DNA of 64,000 nt from Mycolicibacterium sp. J2 (GCF_026240945.1 NZ_JAPFPY010000018.1:33958-97957), one strand, 5' to 3'; shown: positions 16,727 to 25,486, numbered from the stretch's first letter. Numbers and translations are program-made. Notes: generated from the sequence alone by a model not told the origin.

Positions 16727-17904
16727 TAGCCGCCCTGCTGGGAGCGCTCGGTGTACTTGCCCTGCACCGTGTTTGCGTCGATGGTGACGGTGACCGCGCC
16801 GCGCGGGGTTTCGGTGAGTTCGTCGAACACCGTGCCCTGCCAGTGGTATTTCCCGTCGATCGGGTCCAGATGCCCGGTCAGCCGGACCCGTACCGCCCGA
16901 CCGTTCACCGTGGCGGGGCCGTCGTAGACATCCTCGACGAACTCTCCGTCGTCGTTGTCGTTGTTGTCGTCGTTGACGGGCGGCGCCGCGGAGCCCCCCT
17001 TGGCGGGCAGGAAGCCGGAACGTCGCCACACCCGCCGCGCGATCGGGCCCAGCAAGCCGACCTCGTCGAGGAACGCCGCCAGCGGGGCGAAACCGGAGAT
17101 CTGGGTCTGCTTCCGGTGGGCCGAGGCACGCGCCATCCGGCGGGCCGCGCGGGCGTCCAAACCGACCCTGGCGTACTGCACCTTGTTGGTGAACAGGAAG
17201 CGGAAGAACAGCCCGCCTGCCCCGTTGAGGTTGCCGATCCAGAACCGCTTCCACCGGGACATCGTCGGCGTGCGCTTGCGCAACCCGTCGCGGGCGAACT
17301 GGATGTGCCGCGCCTCCTCGGTGACGTGAATGCGCATGAGCCGCTGCACCATCGGCTGCAGTTCGGCGTCGTCCATCATCTGCCGCTGCAGCGAGTCGAA
17401 GATCTCCTCACCGATCAGTGCGGCGACCCACAACACCGAGCCGCGGAAGATGAACGGCAGCCCGTTGATGATGATGCGCTGATACAGCCTGGGCCGCACG
17501 GGCTCCGCGCCGACCTTGGCGATCGCCTTGCCGAACATCACCATGTGCCGGGTCTCGTCGCCGAGTTCGGTCAGCTCGTAATGGGTGGTACTGGCCGTCG
17601 GATCCTGATGCATCATCTTGCGCAGCAGCGCCTGGTTCAGGATGTTTTCGAACCAGATACCGGCCGACAGAGTGTTCACCAACTCCTGGCGGGACAACTC
17701 GATCTGTTCGGCCCGACTCATCGCCTCCCACAATGGGGTGCCGTACAGCGACACCACCTTGGGCGGCAGGAAGAATTTGTCGGGTTCCAGCGGGGCGTCC
17801 CAGTCGATGTCGACGATCGGGGCGTACGACTTGCGCACCGATCCCTTGAGCAGCCGTTCGGCAAATTCCGCGCGCGTGGTCTGCGTCTTCAACGAAGCCG
17901 TCAT
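16684..17904 (-). CDS. AurF-type diiron oxygenase with C-terminal DUF4873-like domain
   Basis: A 406-residue protein with two parts. Residues 1 to about 300 are a helical diiron protein of the p-aminobenzoate N-oxygenase (AurF) class, with carboxylate/histidine motifs ELGDETRHMVMFG and EEARHIQFARDGL plus ENILNQ and EEIFDSL for the remaining iron ligands. After a very acidic, asparagine-rich linker (near residue 325), residues about 330-406 form a beta-rich DUF4873-like domain (GPATVNGRAVRVRLTGHLDPIDGKYHWQG). It presumably oxidises an unidentified amine or lipid substrate. Its 3' end overlaps the convergent MFS gene by 43 bp. Confidence 0.8.
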   Translation of the reverse strand: MTASLKTQTTRAEFAERLLKGSVRKSYAPIVDIDWDAPLEPDKFFLPPKVVSLYGTPLWEAMSRAEQIELSRQELVNTLSAGIWFENILNQALLRKMMHQDPTASTTHYELTELGDETRHMVMFGKAIAKVGAEPVRPRLYQRIIINGLPFIFRGSVLWVAALIGEEIFDSLQRQMMDDAELQPMVQRLMRIHVTEEARHIQFARDGLRKRTPTMSRWKRFWIGNLNGAGGLFFRFLFTNKVQYARVGLDARAARRMARASAHRKQTQISGFAPLAAFLDEVGLLGPIARRVWRRSGFLPAKGGSAAPPVNDDNNDNDDGEFVEDVYDGPATVNGRAVRVRLTGHLDPIDGKYHWQGTVFDELTETPRGAVTVTIDANTVQGKYTERSQQGGYQIAGAGSPPFRLA

Positions 17905-17963
17905 CGGTGACGTCCTTTCGAATCCCGTGTAGGGACGCTACGTCCGCCTTGGGCGGGTAGTCA

Positions 17964-17976
17964 ATACCCCTGGTAT
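17964..17976. promoter_or_regulatory. Short palindrome between the diiron-protein gene and cobF
   Basis: ATACCCCTGGTAT has perfect 5-bp arms around three bases and lies 60 bp upstream of the leftward diiron-protein ATG. It could be a repressor site; the cognate protein is unknown. Confidence 0.3.
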
Positions 17977-18072
17977 CGGATACCTGAGGTTCACCGACAT
18001 CGACGAAAGGGCGGAAGCTGCTCGCACTTTCCCGCCCGTTTGCGCACATGAGCGGTCGGCTAGCCTTCGTGG

Positions 18073-18816
18073 GTGCGCACCATCCATGTCATCGGTATCG
18101 GCGCGGGTGACCCCGACTACGTGACAACACAGGCGATCTCGGCGCTCAACGACACCGACGTCTTCTTCGCGATGGACAAGGGCGAGACCAAGGACGATCT
18201 GGTCGCGTTGCGCCGGTTGATCTGCGAGCGGTTCATCACCGACCCCGGCTATCGGTTCGTCGAACTGCCCGATCCCACAAGGGCCACCGAGGGGGAGTAC
18301 CGCGACAACGTCGAGCAGTGGCATGCCGCGCGGGCCCGCCTGTGGGCGACGGCCATCGAAACCGAACTCGGCCCCGACGGTGTCGGAGCCTTTCTGGCCT
18401 GGGGCGATCCTTCGCTGTACGACAGCACACTGCGCATCCTGGAGCGGGTGGCCGACCATGTCGCGTTCGACTTCGACGTCATCCCTGGCATCACCGCCAT
18501 CCAGGCACTCACCGCGCGACATCGCATCGCGCTCAACGGAATCGGCGCACCGGTGCTGATCACCACGGGACGCCGACTGCGCGACCACGGGCTGAGCGAG
18601 GACGCCGTGGTCATGCTCGACGGCGACTGCTCGTTCTTGACCTGCCCGCCGGACACCCGAATCTGGTGGGGGGCCTATCTGGGCACCCCGGACGAGTTGT
18701 TGGAGGCCGGCACCGTGGGCGAGGTGGGGGAGCGGATCGCGGCGCGCCGCGCCGCGGCCCGGGCGCGGCACGGCTGGATCATGGACATCTATCTACTGCG
18801 AGGAGCGCATCGATGA
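18073..18816 (+). CDS. cobF: Precorrin-6A synthase (deacetylating), CobF
   Basis: A 247-residue tetrapyrrole methyltransferase. The N-terminal IGIGAGDPDYVT is the SAM-binding glycine-rich loop of the corrin methylase fold; FLAWGDPSLYDST and FDVIPGITAIQAL are further conserved blocks, and the length and C-terminus (WGAYLGTPDELL) fit CobF, which methylates C-1 and releases acetate in aerobic cobalamin synthesis. It starts at GTG 18073, with TAGCCT about ten bases upstream and no Shine-Dalgarno, so it is probably leaderless. It stands apart from any other cob gene in the window. Its stop overlaps the ATG of the next gene (ATGA). Confidence 0.9.
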   Translation: MRTIHVIGIGAGDPDYVTTQAISALNDTDVFFAMDKGETKDDLVALRRLICERFITDPGYRFVELPDPTRATEGEYRDNVEQWHAARARLWATAIETELGPDGVGAFLAWGDPSLYDSTLRILERVADHVAFDFDVIPGITAIQALTARHRIALNGIGAPVLITTGRRLRDHGLSEDAVVMLDGDCSFLTCPPDTRIWWGAYLGTPDELLEAGTVGEVGERIAARRAAARARHGWIMDIYLLRGAHR

Positions 18817-19193
18817 CCTCTTTCCTGCTGCGCGCCGGACTGACCGGGCTGGCCCTGTGGGTGGTGACCCTGTTCGTGTCGGGCATGCGCTTCGCCGGCG
18901 GGGATACCACGCTGCAGCGCGTCGGCATTGTCTTCGTGGTCGCCGTCATCTTCGGTCTGGTCAACGCGGTCATCAAGCCGATCGTGCAGATCATCTCGAT
19001 CCCGCTCTACATCGTGACCCTCGGCTTGTTCCACGTCGTGGTCAACGCGTTGATGCTGTGGATCACCTCATGGATCACCGAGCACACCACCCATTGGGGC
19101 CTGTTCATCGACGATTTCTGGTGGACCGCGATCTGGGCCGCCATCGTGCTGTCCATCGTCAGCTGGCTGCTGTCGCTGCTCATTCGCACCTGA
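18813..19193 (+). CDS. Small integral membrane protein, phage-holin-4-like family
   Basis: A 126-residue protein with four transmembrane segments (around residues 5-24, 33-53, 58-80 and 100-124) and the conserved NAVIKPIVQIISIPLYIVTLGLF stretch of the superfamily IV holin-like / YvlD family. Despite the name, chromosomal members are not lytic and their role is unclear. It starts at the ATG overlapping the cobF stop by 4 bp with GAGGAG eight bases before it, so it is translationally coupled to cobF. Confidence 0.82.
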   Translation: MTSFLLRAGLTGLALWVVTLFVSGMRFAGGDTTLQRVGIVFVVAVIFGLVNAVIKPIVQIISIPLYIVTLGLFHVVVNALMLWITSWITEHTTHWGLFIDDFWWTAIWAAIVLSIVSWLLSLLIRT

Positions 19194-19292
19194 CCGGCTG
19201 AACCTGTTGCGCCGCAGCCATGTTCGACCGGTCCGTGGGCTGACCGGCGTCGAGCGTCGCCAGGTCCGCCCTCGGAATGCCACACTGGACCC

Positions 19293-20174
19293 ATGCCCGA
19301 ACTGCCCGAGGTCGAGGCGCTCGCCGATCACCTGCGCCGGCACGCCACCGGACGAACCATCACCCGCGTGGACGTGGCGGCCCTGTCGGTGCTCAAGACC
19401 TTCGACCCGCCCGTCACCGCCTTGCACGGCCAGACCGTCACCGGTGCGGCTCGCTGGGGTAAATATCTCGGCCTGCAGGCCGGCGAGCTGTACCTGATCA
19501 CCCATCTATCCCGGGCCGGCTGGCTGCGCTGGTCGGACAAACTGGCCCCGGCACCGTTGAAGCCGGGCAAGGGCCCGATCGCCCTGCGCGTCCATTTGGG
19601 AGCTGCCCCGGCGGCGACATCGGACGGGGTCGGCGTGGGCTTCGACCTCACCGAGGCCGGCACCCAGAAGCGCCTCGCGGTCTGGGTGGTCACCGACCCG
19701 ATGACCGTCCCGCAGATCGCAGCGCTCGGACCCGACGCGCTGTCGCTGGGACCGGCCGAACTCGCCGAGGTGCTGGCCGGGCAGAGTGGTCGCATCAAGA
19801 CCGTCATCACCGACCAGAAGATCATCGCCGGCATCGGTAATGCCTACAGTGACGAAATCCTGCATGTGGCAAAGCTTTCCCCGTTCGCCACCGCGGGCAA
19901 GCTGACGGCCGGCCAGCTCGGTGCGCTGCACGACGCGATGGTGACGGTCCTGACCGATGCCGTCACCCGGTCGGTGGGCCAGGGTGCCGCCACGCTCAAA
20001 GGTGAGAAGCGTTCCGGGTTGCGGGTGCACGCCCGCACCGGGCTGCCATGCCCGGTGTGCGGCGACACCGTGGCCGAGGTGTCCTTCGCCGACAAATCGT
20101 TCCAGTACTGCCCGACCTGCCAGACGGGGGGCAAGAAGCTGGCCGACCGCCGGATGTCCCGGCTGCTGAAGTAG
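19293..20174 (+). CDS. Fpg/Nei-family DNA glycosylase
   Basis: A 293-residue base-excision repair enzyme. The N-terminus after Met is PELPEVEALA, giving the catalytic proline (residue 2) and glutamate (residue 3). The helix-two-turn-helix DQKIIAGIGNAYSDEILH follows, and a C-terminal zinc finger with CPVC and CPTC pairs (about residues 250-275). The family removes oxidised bases and nicks the DNA. From memory, the M. tuberculosis gene at the same place (Rv0944) is shortened; here the gene is full length with both catalytic ends. The finger ends GGKKLADRRMS rather than the usual R-x-T hairpin, so lesion choice may differ. Confidence 0.88.
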   Translation: MPELPEVEALADHLRRHATGRTITRVDVAALSVLKTFDPPVTALHGQTVTGAARWGKYLGLQAGELYLITHLSRAGWLRWSDKLAPAPLKPGKGPIALRVHLGAAPAATSDGVGVGFDLTEAGTQKRLAVWVVTDPMTVPQIAALGPDALSLGPAELAEVLAGQSGRIKTVITDQKIIAGIGNAYSDEILHVAKLSPFATAGKLTAGQLGALHDAMVTVLTDAVTRSVGQGAATLKGEKRSGLRVHARTGLPCPVCGDTVAEVSFADKSFQYCPTCQTGGKKLADRRMSRLLK

Positions 20175-20221
20175 CGCGAGCGGGCCGCGGACGAGTTGTC
20201 TAACTGGGTTATTCTGCTGCC

Positions 20222-20971
20222 ATGACCCGCCAGAAGATCCTCATCACCGGTGCCAGTTCCGGGCTGGGCGCCGGTATGGCGCGCGCCTTCGCCGCCAAGG
20301 GCCGGGACCTGGCCCTGTGTGCCCGCCGCACCGACCGCCTGGACGAACTCAAGGCCGAGATCGCCGACAAACACCCCTACGTCAAGGTGGCGATCGCCGC
20401 CCTCGACGTCAACGACCACGAGGCCATTCCGCGGGTGTTCGGCGCGCTGTCCGACGAGCTGGGCGGTATCGACCGCGTCATCGTCAACGCCGGCATCGGC
20501 AAGGGCTGGCCGCTGGGCGAGGGCAAGCCGTGGGCCAACAAGGCCACCATCGAAACCAATCTGATCGCCGGCATGGCACAGATCGAGACGGCCCTGGAGA
20601 TGTTCAAGAAGACCGGCGGCGGGCACCTGGTGCTCATCTCCTCGGTGCTCGGGAACACCGGCGTGCCCGGCGGGAAGGCCGCCTACTGTGCCAGCAAGGC
20701 CGGGATGACCTCGCTGGGTGAGTCGCTCCGCGCCGAATACGACAAGGGCCCCATCCGGGTCACCGTCGTCGAGCCCGGCTACATCGAGTCGGAGATGACG
20801 GCCAAAGCCGGCAGCACCCTGCTCATGGTCGACAACGAGACCGGTGTGCGCGCCATGGTCGACGCGATCGAAAAAGAGAAGGGCCGCGCGGTGGTCCCGA
20901 GTTGGCCGTGGGCGCCGCTCACGCAGATCATGCGGTTGCTGCCGCCGAAGTACACCAAGCGATTCGCCTGA
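20222..20971 (+). CDS. Short-chain dehydrogenase/reductase (Rv0945-like)
   Basis: A 249-residue classical SDR: TGASSGLG cofactor loop, NAG motif (IVNAGIGKG), catalytic Ser in LISSVLGN and YCASKAG for Tyr/Lys. The C-terminal RAVVPSWPWAPLTQIMRLLPPKY is hydrophobic and could touch the membrane. Position and sequence match what I recall as Rv0945 in M. tuberculosis. Substrate unknown. It lies 47 bp after the Fpg/Nei gene on the same strand. Confidence 0.85.
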   Translation: MTRQKILITGASSGLGAGMARAFAAKGRDLALCARRTDRLDELKAEIADKHPYVKVAIAALDVNDHEAIPRVFGALSDELGGIDRVIVNAGIGKGWPLGEGKPWANKATIETNLIAGMAQIETALEMFKKTGGGHLVLISSVLGNTGVPGGKAAYCASKAGMTSLGESLRAEYDKGPIRVTVVEPGYIESEMTAKAGSTLLMVDNETGVRAMVDAIEKEKGRAVVPSWPWAPLTQIMRLLPPKYTKRFA

Positions 20972-21025
20972 TTTTTCCCGAAAGTCACGTTTAGGCGGTC
21001 GTGACCCGCGGGTAGTCGACACCAC

Positions 21026-21358
21026 ATGATGGTGAAACTGATGAAGATGACGCCCCTTTTGTTCACAGGTGCGGCCGCTGCCGGAGCCATCGCGCTTGCC
21101 CCGGTCGCATCGGCCGAGCCGACGCCGCCGGCACCGCCGGCCCCCGGCTGCTACAACCCCGACGGCACTCCGTGTACGCCGTCGGCCGGCCCGCAGGGTG
21201 CCGGCGCTGAGATCCCGGGTGGCCCGGGTGCGCAGGCCGGCGCCGACGGTCATGTCTCCGCGGGTGTGCCCGGTGGCCCGTGGGCCGAGGCCGGCCCCGG
21301 CGGAGGTGTCGCGTGTGTGCCCGGCGGCCCGTGCCGCACAATCCAGCTCCCCGGCTGA
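21026..21358 (+). CDS. Exported Pro/Gly-rich small protein
   Basis: A 110-residue protein with a signal peptide (MKMTPLLFTGAAAAGAIALAPVASAEP) and a short proline-rich then glycine-rich mature part containing four cysteines in two pairs (GCYN...PCTP and ACVPGGPC). Several ATG codons lie at the beginning (21026, 21029, 21041, 21047), so the exact start is uncertain. Low complexity and secretion suggest a wall or extracellular role; no family was recognised. Confidence 0.55.
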   Translation: MMVKLMKMTPLLFTGAAAAGAIALAPVASAEPTPPAPPAPGCYNPDGTPCTPSAGPQGAGAEIPGGPGAQAGADGHVSAGVPGGPWAEAGPGGGVACVPGGPCRTIQLPG

Positions 21359-21368
21359 CAAGTGTGCC

Positions 21369-21411
21369 TTCGGCGCGCCTGCCCACGTTCACCGCGGGTA
21401 GGCGCGCCGAA
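21369..21411. terminator. Bidirectional terminator between exported protein gene and pgi
   Basis: Perfect 12-bp arms TTCGGCGCGCCT and AGGCGCGCCGAA flank a 19-base loop, followed by ATCATTAAG. The hairpin lies between two convergent stop codons (21358 and 21432) and fits an intrinsic terminator used from both sides. Confidence 0.75.
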
Positions 21412-21431
21412 TCATTAAGCGCGCCGAAGCA

Positions 21432-23081
21432 TCAAGCGCTGCGCCCTCTCTCGACGCGGTAGCGGCGCACCAAGGCATCCGTGGAGGTGTCGGTCTGCGG
21501 CGACGGTGACGCGTCGCCGGTGAGCACCGGCAACAAGGCCTTGGCCTGCGTCTTGCCCAGTTCCACACCCCACTGGTCGAACGAGTCGATACCCCAGATG
21601 ACGCCCTCGGTGAACACCTGGTGCTCGTAGAGCGCGATCAGCTGCCCGACCACCGACGGGGTCAGCTTGGTCGCCAGGATCGAGGTGGTGGGCCGGTTGC
21701 CCGGCATCACCTTGTGCGGCACCACATCGGCGGACGTCCCTTCGGCCGCGATCTCCTCGGCCGTCTTACCGAACGCCAACACCTGGGTCTGGGCGAAGAA
21801 GTTGCTCATCAACAGGTCATGCATGCTGCCGGTGCCGTCGGCGGTGGGCAGATCGTCGGTGGGCTGACTGAAGCCGATGAAATCGGCCGGAATCAGCCGG
21901 GTGCCCTGGTGCAGCAACTGGTAGAAGGCGTGCTGGCCGTTGGTTCCCGGTTCCCCCCAATAGATTTCACCGGTGCTGGTGGTCACCGGCGAGCCGTCGG
22001 CCTGCACCGACTTGCCGTTGGACTCCATGGTGAGCTGCTGCAGATAGGCGGCGAACCGCGACAAGTCGTTGGAATACGGCAGCACCGCCCGCGACTGGGC
22101 GCCGAAGAAGTTGTTGTACCAGAGCCCGATCAGTCCGAGCAGGACCGGGGCGTTCTCGGTCAGCGGCGCCGTGCGGAAGTGTTCGTCGATCAGGTGGAAA
22201 CCCGCGAGGAACTCCGCGAAACGCTCCTTGCCGATGACGGCCATCACGCTCAGCCCGATCGCCGAATCCACCGAATACCGGCCGCCGACCCAGTCCCAGA
22301 ATCCGAACATGTTGGCGGTGTCGATGCCGAACTCGTCGACCAGGCGTTTGTTGGTGGACACGGCCACGAAATGCTTGGCCACGGCGGCGTCGCCGAGCGC
22401 ATCGGTCAGCCAGCGTCGCGCCGCGGTCGCGTTGGTCAGTGTCTCCAGGGTGGAGAACGTCTTCGACGCGACGATGAAAAGCGTTGTGGCAGGGTCGAGT
22501 CCGTCCAACTTGGCCACCAAGTCGGCCGGGTCGACGTTGGACACGAAGCGCGCCGAGATGCCGGCGTCGGCGTAGTGGCGCAGCGCGTCGTACACCATCA
22601 CCGGGCCCAGGTCCGAGCCGCCGATGCCGATGTTCACCACGGTGGTGATGCGCTCTCCGGTGGCACCGGTCCACTCACCGGAGCGCAGCCGATCGGTGAA
22701 CGCGCCCATCGCGTCGAGCACGTCGTGCACATCGGCGACGACGTCCTGCCCGTCGACGGTCAGCTGCGCCCCTGACGGCAGCCGCAGCGCCGTGTGCAGC
22801 ACGGCCCGGTCCTCCGAGGTGTTGATGTGCACGCCGGAGAACATTGCGTCGCGGCGGCCCTCCAGGTCAGCGGCGTTGGCCAGATCGACCAGCAAATCCA
22901 GGGTTTGGCGGGTGACGCGGTGCTTGCTGTAATCGATGTAGAGGTCGCCGACGGTCAGCGTCAGTTCGGTGCCACGGGCTGGATCCTCGGCAAAGATCTC
23001 CCGAAGATTCTTCGACGCGAGCTCGTCGTGGTGACGTGCGAGCGAATGCCATGCGGCCGTTGCGGTGATGTCAGCACTCAT
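21432..23081 (-). CDS. pgi: Glucose-6-phosphate isomerase
   Basis: A 549-residue enzyme interconverting glucose-6-phosphate and fructose-6-phosphate in the cytosol. Both PGI signatures are present: the sugar-phosphate loop VNIGIGGSDLGP and the block NGQHAFYQLLHQGT, followed by the C-terminal QWGVELGK. The catalytic Glu lies in SNGKSVQ-GEIYWGEPGTNGQ context and the His in the QHAF block. Length is normal for bacterial PGI. It is divergent from the aldehyde dehydrogenase at 23132 with 50 bp between the starts. Confidence 0.96.
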   Translation of the reverse strand: MSADITATAAWHSLARHHDELASKNLREIFAEDPARGTELTLTVGDLYIDYSKHRVTRQTLDLLVDLANAADLEGRRDAMFSGVHINTSEDRAVLHTALRLPSGAQLTVDGQDVVADVHDVLDAMGAFTDRLRSGEWTGATGERITTVVNIGIGGSDLGPVMVYDALRHYADAGISARFVSNVDPADLVAKLDGLDPATTLFIVASKTFSTLETLTNATAARRWLTDALGDAAVAKHFVAVSTNKRLVDEFGIDTANMFGFWDWVGGRYSVDSAIGLSVMAVIGKERFAEFLAGFHLIDEHFRTAPLTENAPVLLGLIGLWYNNFFGAQSRAVLPYSNDLSRFAAYLQQLTMESNGKSVQADGSPVTTSTGEIYWGEPGTNGQHAFYQLLHQGTRLIPADFIGFSQPTDDLPTADGTGSMHDLLMSNFFAQTQVLAFGKTAEEIAAEGTSADVVPHKVMPGNRPTTSILATKLTPSVVGQLIALYEHQVFTEGVIWGIDSFDQWGVELGKTQAKALLPVLTGDASPSPQTDTSTDALVRRYRVERGRSA

Positions 23082-23131
23082 TCTTCAGACCTTAGTGCGG
23101 CGTCCGTGTCGAGGGTGTACATGATGGATGT

Positions 23132-24589
23132 ATGCACACCGAACACTTGGCAGAGCTCATCGCATCCGTGCCCACCGGACTGTGGATCGGCGGTGAGGAG
23201 CGGGCCGGCTCGTCGACGTTCGAGGTGCACAATCCGGCGACCGACGAGGTGATCACCTCGGTGGCCGACGCGACGCCGCAAGACGGCATCGCCGCACTGG
23301 ACGCCGCGGCGGCCGTGCAGGCCGACTGGGCCGCCACCCCGCCGCGCGAACGCGGTGAGATCCTGCGCGCGGTGTTCGAGACCATCACCGCCCGCGCTGA
23401 GGACGTCGCCACGCTGATGACCCTCGAGATGGGCAAGGTCATCGCCGAGAGTCGCGGCGAGGTCAAATACGGCGCCGAGTTCTTCCGCTGGTTCTCCGAG
23501 GAAGCGGTGCGCATCGACGGCCGCTACACCCACAGCCCGGCAGGCACCGGCCGCATCCTGGTGACCAAGATGCCCGTCGGGCCGTGTTACGCGATCACGC
23601 CGTGGAACTTCCCGCTGGCGATGGGCACCCGCAAGATCGGCCCGGCGCTGGCCGCCGGCTGCACCATGATCGTCAAGCCCGCGCAGGAAACCCCGCTGAC
23701 CATGCTGCTGCTGGCCAAGCTGATCGACGAGGCCGGACTGCCGAAGGGCGTGCTGTCGGTGCTGCCCACCTCCGATCCCGGTGCCCTGACCACCGCGCTC
23801 ATCGACGACGGCCGGCTGCGCAAGCTGACGTTCACCGGCTCCACCGGCGTCGGCAAGGCATTGGTGAAGCAGTCGTCGGACAAGCTGCTGCGGACGTCGA
23901 TGGAGCTCGGCGGCAACGCGCCCTTCGTGGTGTTCGACGACGCCGATGTCGACGCCGCCGTCGAGGGTGCCCTGCTGGCCAAGATGCGCAACGGCGGCGA
24001 GGCTTGCACGGCGGCCAACCGGTTCCACGTCGCCAACGCGGTGCGCGCGGAATTCACCGAGAAGCTGGTCAAGCGGATGCGGGAGTACCAGCTGGGCAAC
24101 GGCCTCGACGATGCGTCGACGCTGGGGCCGCTGATCTCGCCCAAGCAGCTGGGCATCGTCAACGACCTGGTGTCGGATGCGGTGCAGCGCGGAGCGGAAG
24201 TCGCCGTCGGCGGTGAGGCGCCGGACGGGCCTGGCAATTTCTTCCCCGCCACGGTGCTCGACGGCGTGCCCGCCGACGCGCGGATCCTCAAGGAGGAGGT
24301 GTTCGGTCCGGTCGCGCCGATCATCGGGTTCGACACCGAGGAAGAGGGCATCGCCGCGGCGAACAACACCGAGTACGGGCTGGCGTCCTACATCTACACG
24401 CAGTCGCTGGACCGGGCCCTGCGGGTGGCCGAGGCCGTGGACGCCGGCATGGTGGGCGTGAACCGCGGGGTGATCTCCGACCCGGCAGCGCCGTTCGGCG
24501 GGGTGAAGCAGTCCGGCTTCGGCCGCGAGGGCGGCACCGAGGGTATCGAGGAGTATCTGGAGACCAAGTACATCGCCTTCACCCCCTAG
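23132..24589 (+). CDS. gabD: NAD(P)-dependent succinate-semialdehyde dehydrogenase-type ALDH
   Basis: A 485-residue aldehyde dehydrogenase. The catalytic glutamate lies in MELGGNAPF and the nucleophilic cysteine in GGEACTAANR; the cofactor site ITPWNFPLAMGTRKIGPALAAG and the TFTGSTGVGKAL loop are intact. The GEAC-TAANR context and the YNRGVISDPAAPFGG-like end (VNRGVISDPAAPFGG) are typical of succinate-semialdehyde dehydrogenases, which feed succinate into the TCA cycle in the GABA or alpha-ketoglutarate bypass. Whether NAD or NADP is preferred cannot be seen. A small hairpin follows its stop. Confidence 0.85.
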   Translation: MHTEHLAELIASVPTGLWIGGEERAGSSTFEVHNPATDEVITSVADATPQDGIAALDAAAAVQADWAATPPRERGEILRAVFETITARAEDVATLMTLEMGKVIAESRGEVKYGAEFFRWFSEEAVRIDGRYTHSPAGTGRILVTKMPVGPCYAITPWNFPLAMGTRKIGPALAAGCTMIVKPAQETPLTMLLLAKLIDEAGLPKGVLSVLPTSDPGALTTALIDDGRLRKLTFTGSTGVGKALVKQSSDKLLRTSMELGGNAPFVVFDDADVDAAVEGALLAKMRNGGEACTAANRFHVANAVRAEFTEKLVKRMREYQLGNGLDDASTLGPLISPKQLGIVNDLVSDAVQRGAEVAVGGEAPDGPGNFFPATVLDGVPADARILKEEVFGPVAPIIGFDTEEEGIAAANNTEYGLASYIYTQSLDRALRVAEAVDAGMVGVNRGVISDPAAPFGGVKQSGFGREGGTEGIEEYLETKYIAFTP

Positions 24590-24598
24590 TCCCTATCC

Positions 24599-24618
24599 GC
24601 CCAAACTCACCTTTGGGC
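24599..24618. terminator. Short hairpin after gabD
   Basis: GCCCAAA and TTTGGGC form a perfect 7-bp stem with a 6-base loop, ten bases after the gabD stop. It may end gabD transcription. The truncated Mop-domain frame begins just beyond it. Confidence 0.45.
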
Positions 24619-24644
24619 CGGTTTGTGCGAGTGGAGGCGGGCGG

Positions 24645-24740
24645 AACGTCGATCTCGGCGCGCTCGAGCCGGGCAGCGTCGCCGTCGCCGTCGTCAAGGC
24701 CACCACCGTCATCGTCGAGACCCCGAAAGACAGCACATGA
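24645..24740 (+). pseudogene. Remnant of a molybdate-binding (Mop/TOBE) regulator, 3' end only
   Basis: The frame from 24645 encodes NVDLGALEPGSVAVAVVKATTVIVETPKDST and stops at 24738-24740. This matches the last third of a Mop/TOBE domain (pattern xLxPGxxVxAxVKATxVxV) found at the C-terminus of ModE-like regulators and small molybdopterin-binding proteins. No start codon, ribosome site or N-terminal half is present: the frame runs back only into gabD's terminator. Its stop overlaps the modA ATG (ATGA), the usual coupling in an intact mod operon, which shows this is the tail of a once complete upstream gene. Confidence 0.6.
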
Positions 24741-25486
24741 AACGCCTCGTCGCGCTGATGCTCGCCGCCACCCTGCTGGTCGCCGGATGCGGCACCGACA
24801 AGCCGGCGCCCGGTCAGCACCTGGTGGTGTTCGCGGCGGCGTCGCTCAAACAGTCCTTCACCCAGATCGGCGAGCAGTTCAAGACCGACAACCCCGGCGC
24901 GACGGTGGAGTTCTCGTTCGCCGGCTCGTCGGATCTGGTGACCCAGCTGACCCAGGGCGCCAAGGCCGACGTGTTCGCCTCGGCGGATACCAAGAACATG
25001 GACAAGGCTGCGCAGGCGGGCCTGCTGGCCGGGCATCCGGTGAATTTCGCCACCAACACCCTGACCATCGCGGTGGCCCCGGGAAATCCCAAGGGCATCA
25101 CGACCTTCGGTGATCTTGCCCGGCTGGGCCTGGCCGTGGTGGTGTGCGCGCCGCAGGTGCCGTGCGGGGCGGCCACCGCGAAGATCGAGGACGCCACCAA
25201 GGTGAGGCTGGCTCCGGTCAGCGAGGAATCGTCGGTGACCGACGTGTTGGGCAAGGTGTCAACCGGTCAGGCCGACGCCGGGCTGGTGTACGTCACCGAC
25301 GTCGCGGGGTCGGGCGGCAAGGTCGACGGGGTCGCGTTCCCGGAAGCCTCCCGCGCCGTCAACACCTACCCGATCGCGACGCTGAAGGCTGCCGCCGACG
25401 CGGGCCTGGCCCAGAAGTTCGTCGAGCTGGTCACCGGAGCGGCCGGTCAGAAGCTGTTGGGCCAGGCCGGCTTCGCAAAGCCCTAG
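24737..25486 (+). CDS. modA: Molybdate ABC transporter substrate-binding lipoprotein
   Basis: A 249-residue periplasmic-type binding protein anchored as a lipoprotein: signal peptide MKRLVALMLAATLLVAGC with the lipobox LVAGC (Cys18). The mature protein has the ModA features VFAAASLKQSF, EFSFAGSSDL, GAKADVFASAD and the later DVLGKVSTGQADAGLVYVTD, which supply the Ser, Ala and Tyr contacts to the oxyanion. No modB or modC follows; the next gene is the convergent chorismate mutase. Unless a permease is encoded elsewhere, the protein is an orphan. It is coupled to the truncated Mop-domain frame upstream. Confidence 0.9.
   Translation: MKRLVALMLAATLLVAGCGTDKPAPGQHLVVFAAASLKQSFTQIGEQFKTDNPGATVEFSFAGSSDLVTQLTQGAKADVFASADTKNMDKAAQAGLLAGHPVNFATNTLTIAVAPGNPKGITTFGDLARLGLAVVVCAPQVPCGAATAKIEDATKVRLAPVSEESSVTDVLGKVSTGQADAGLVYVTDVAGSGGKVDGVAFPEASRAVNTYPIATLKAAADAGLAQKFVELVTGAAGQKLLGQAGFAKP

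Noticed and set aside
18813..19193. Holin-like protein taken as a prophage remnant
   Set aside because: Neighbours are housekeeping genes, the protein is coupled to cobF, and this family is common on bacterial chromosomes without phage.
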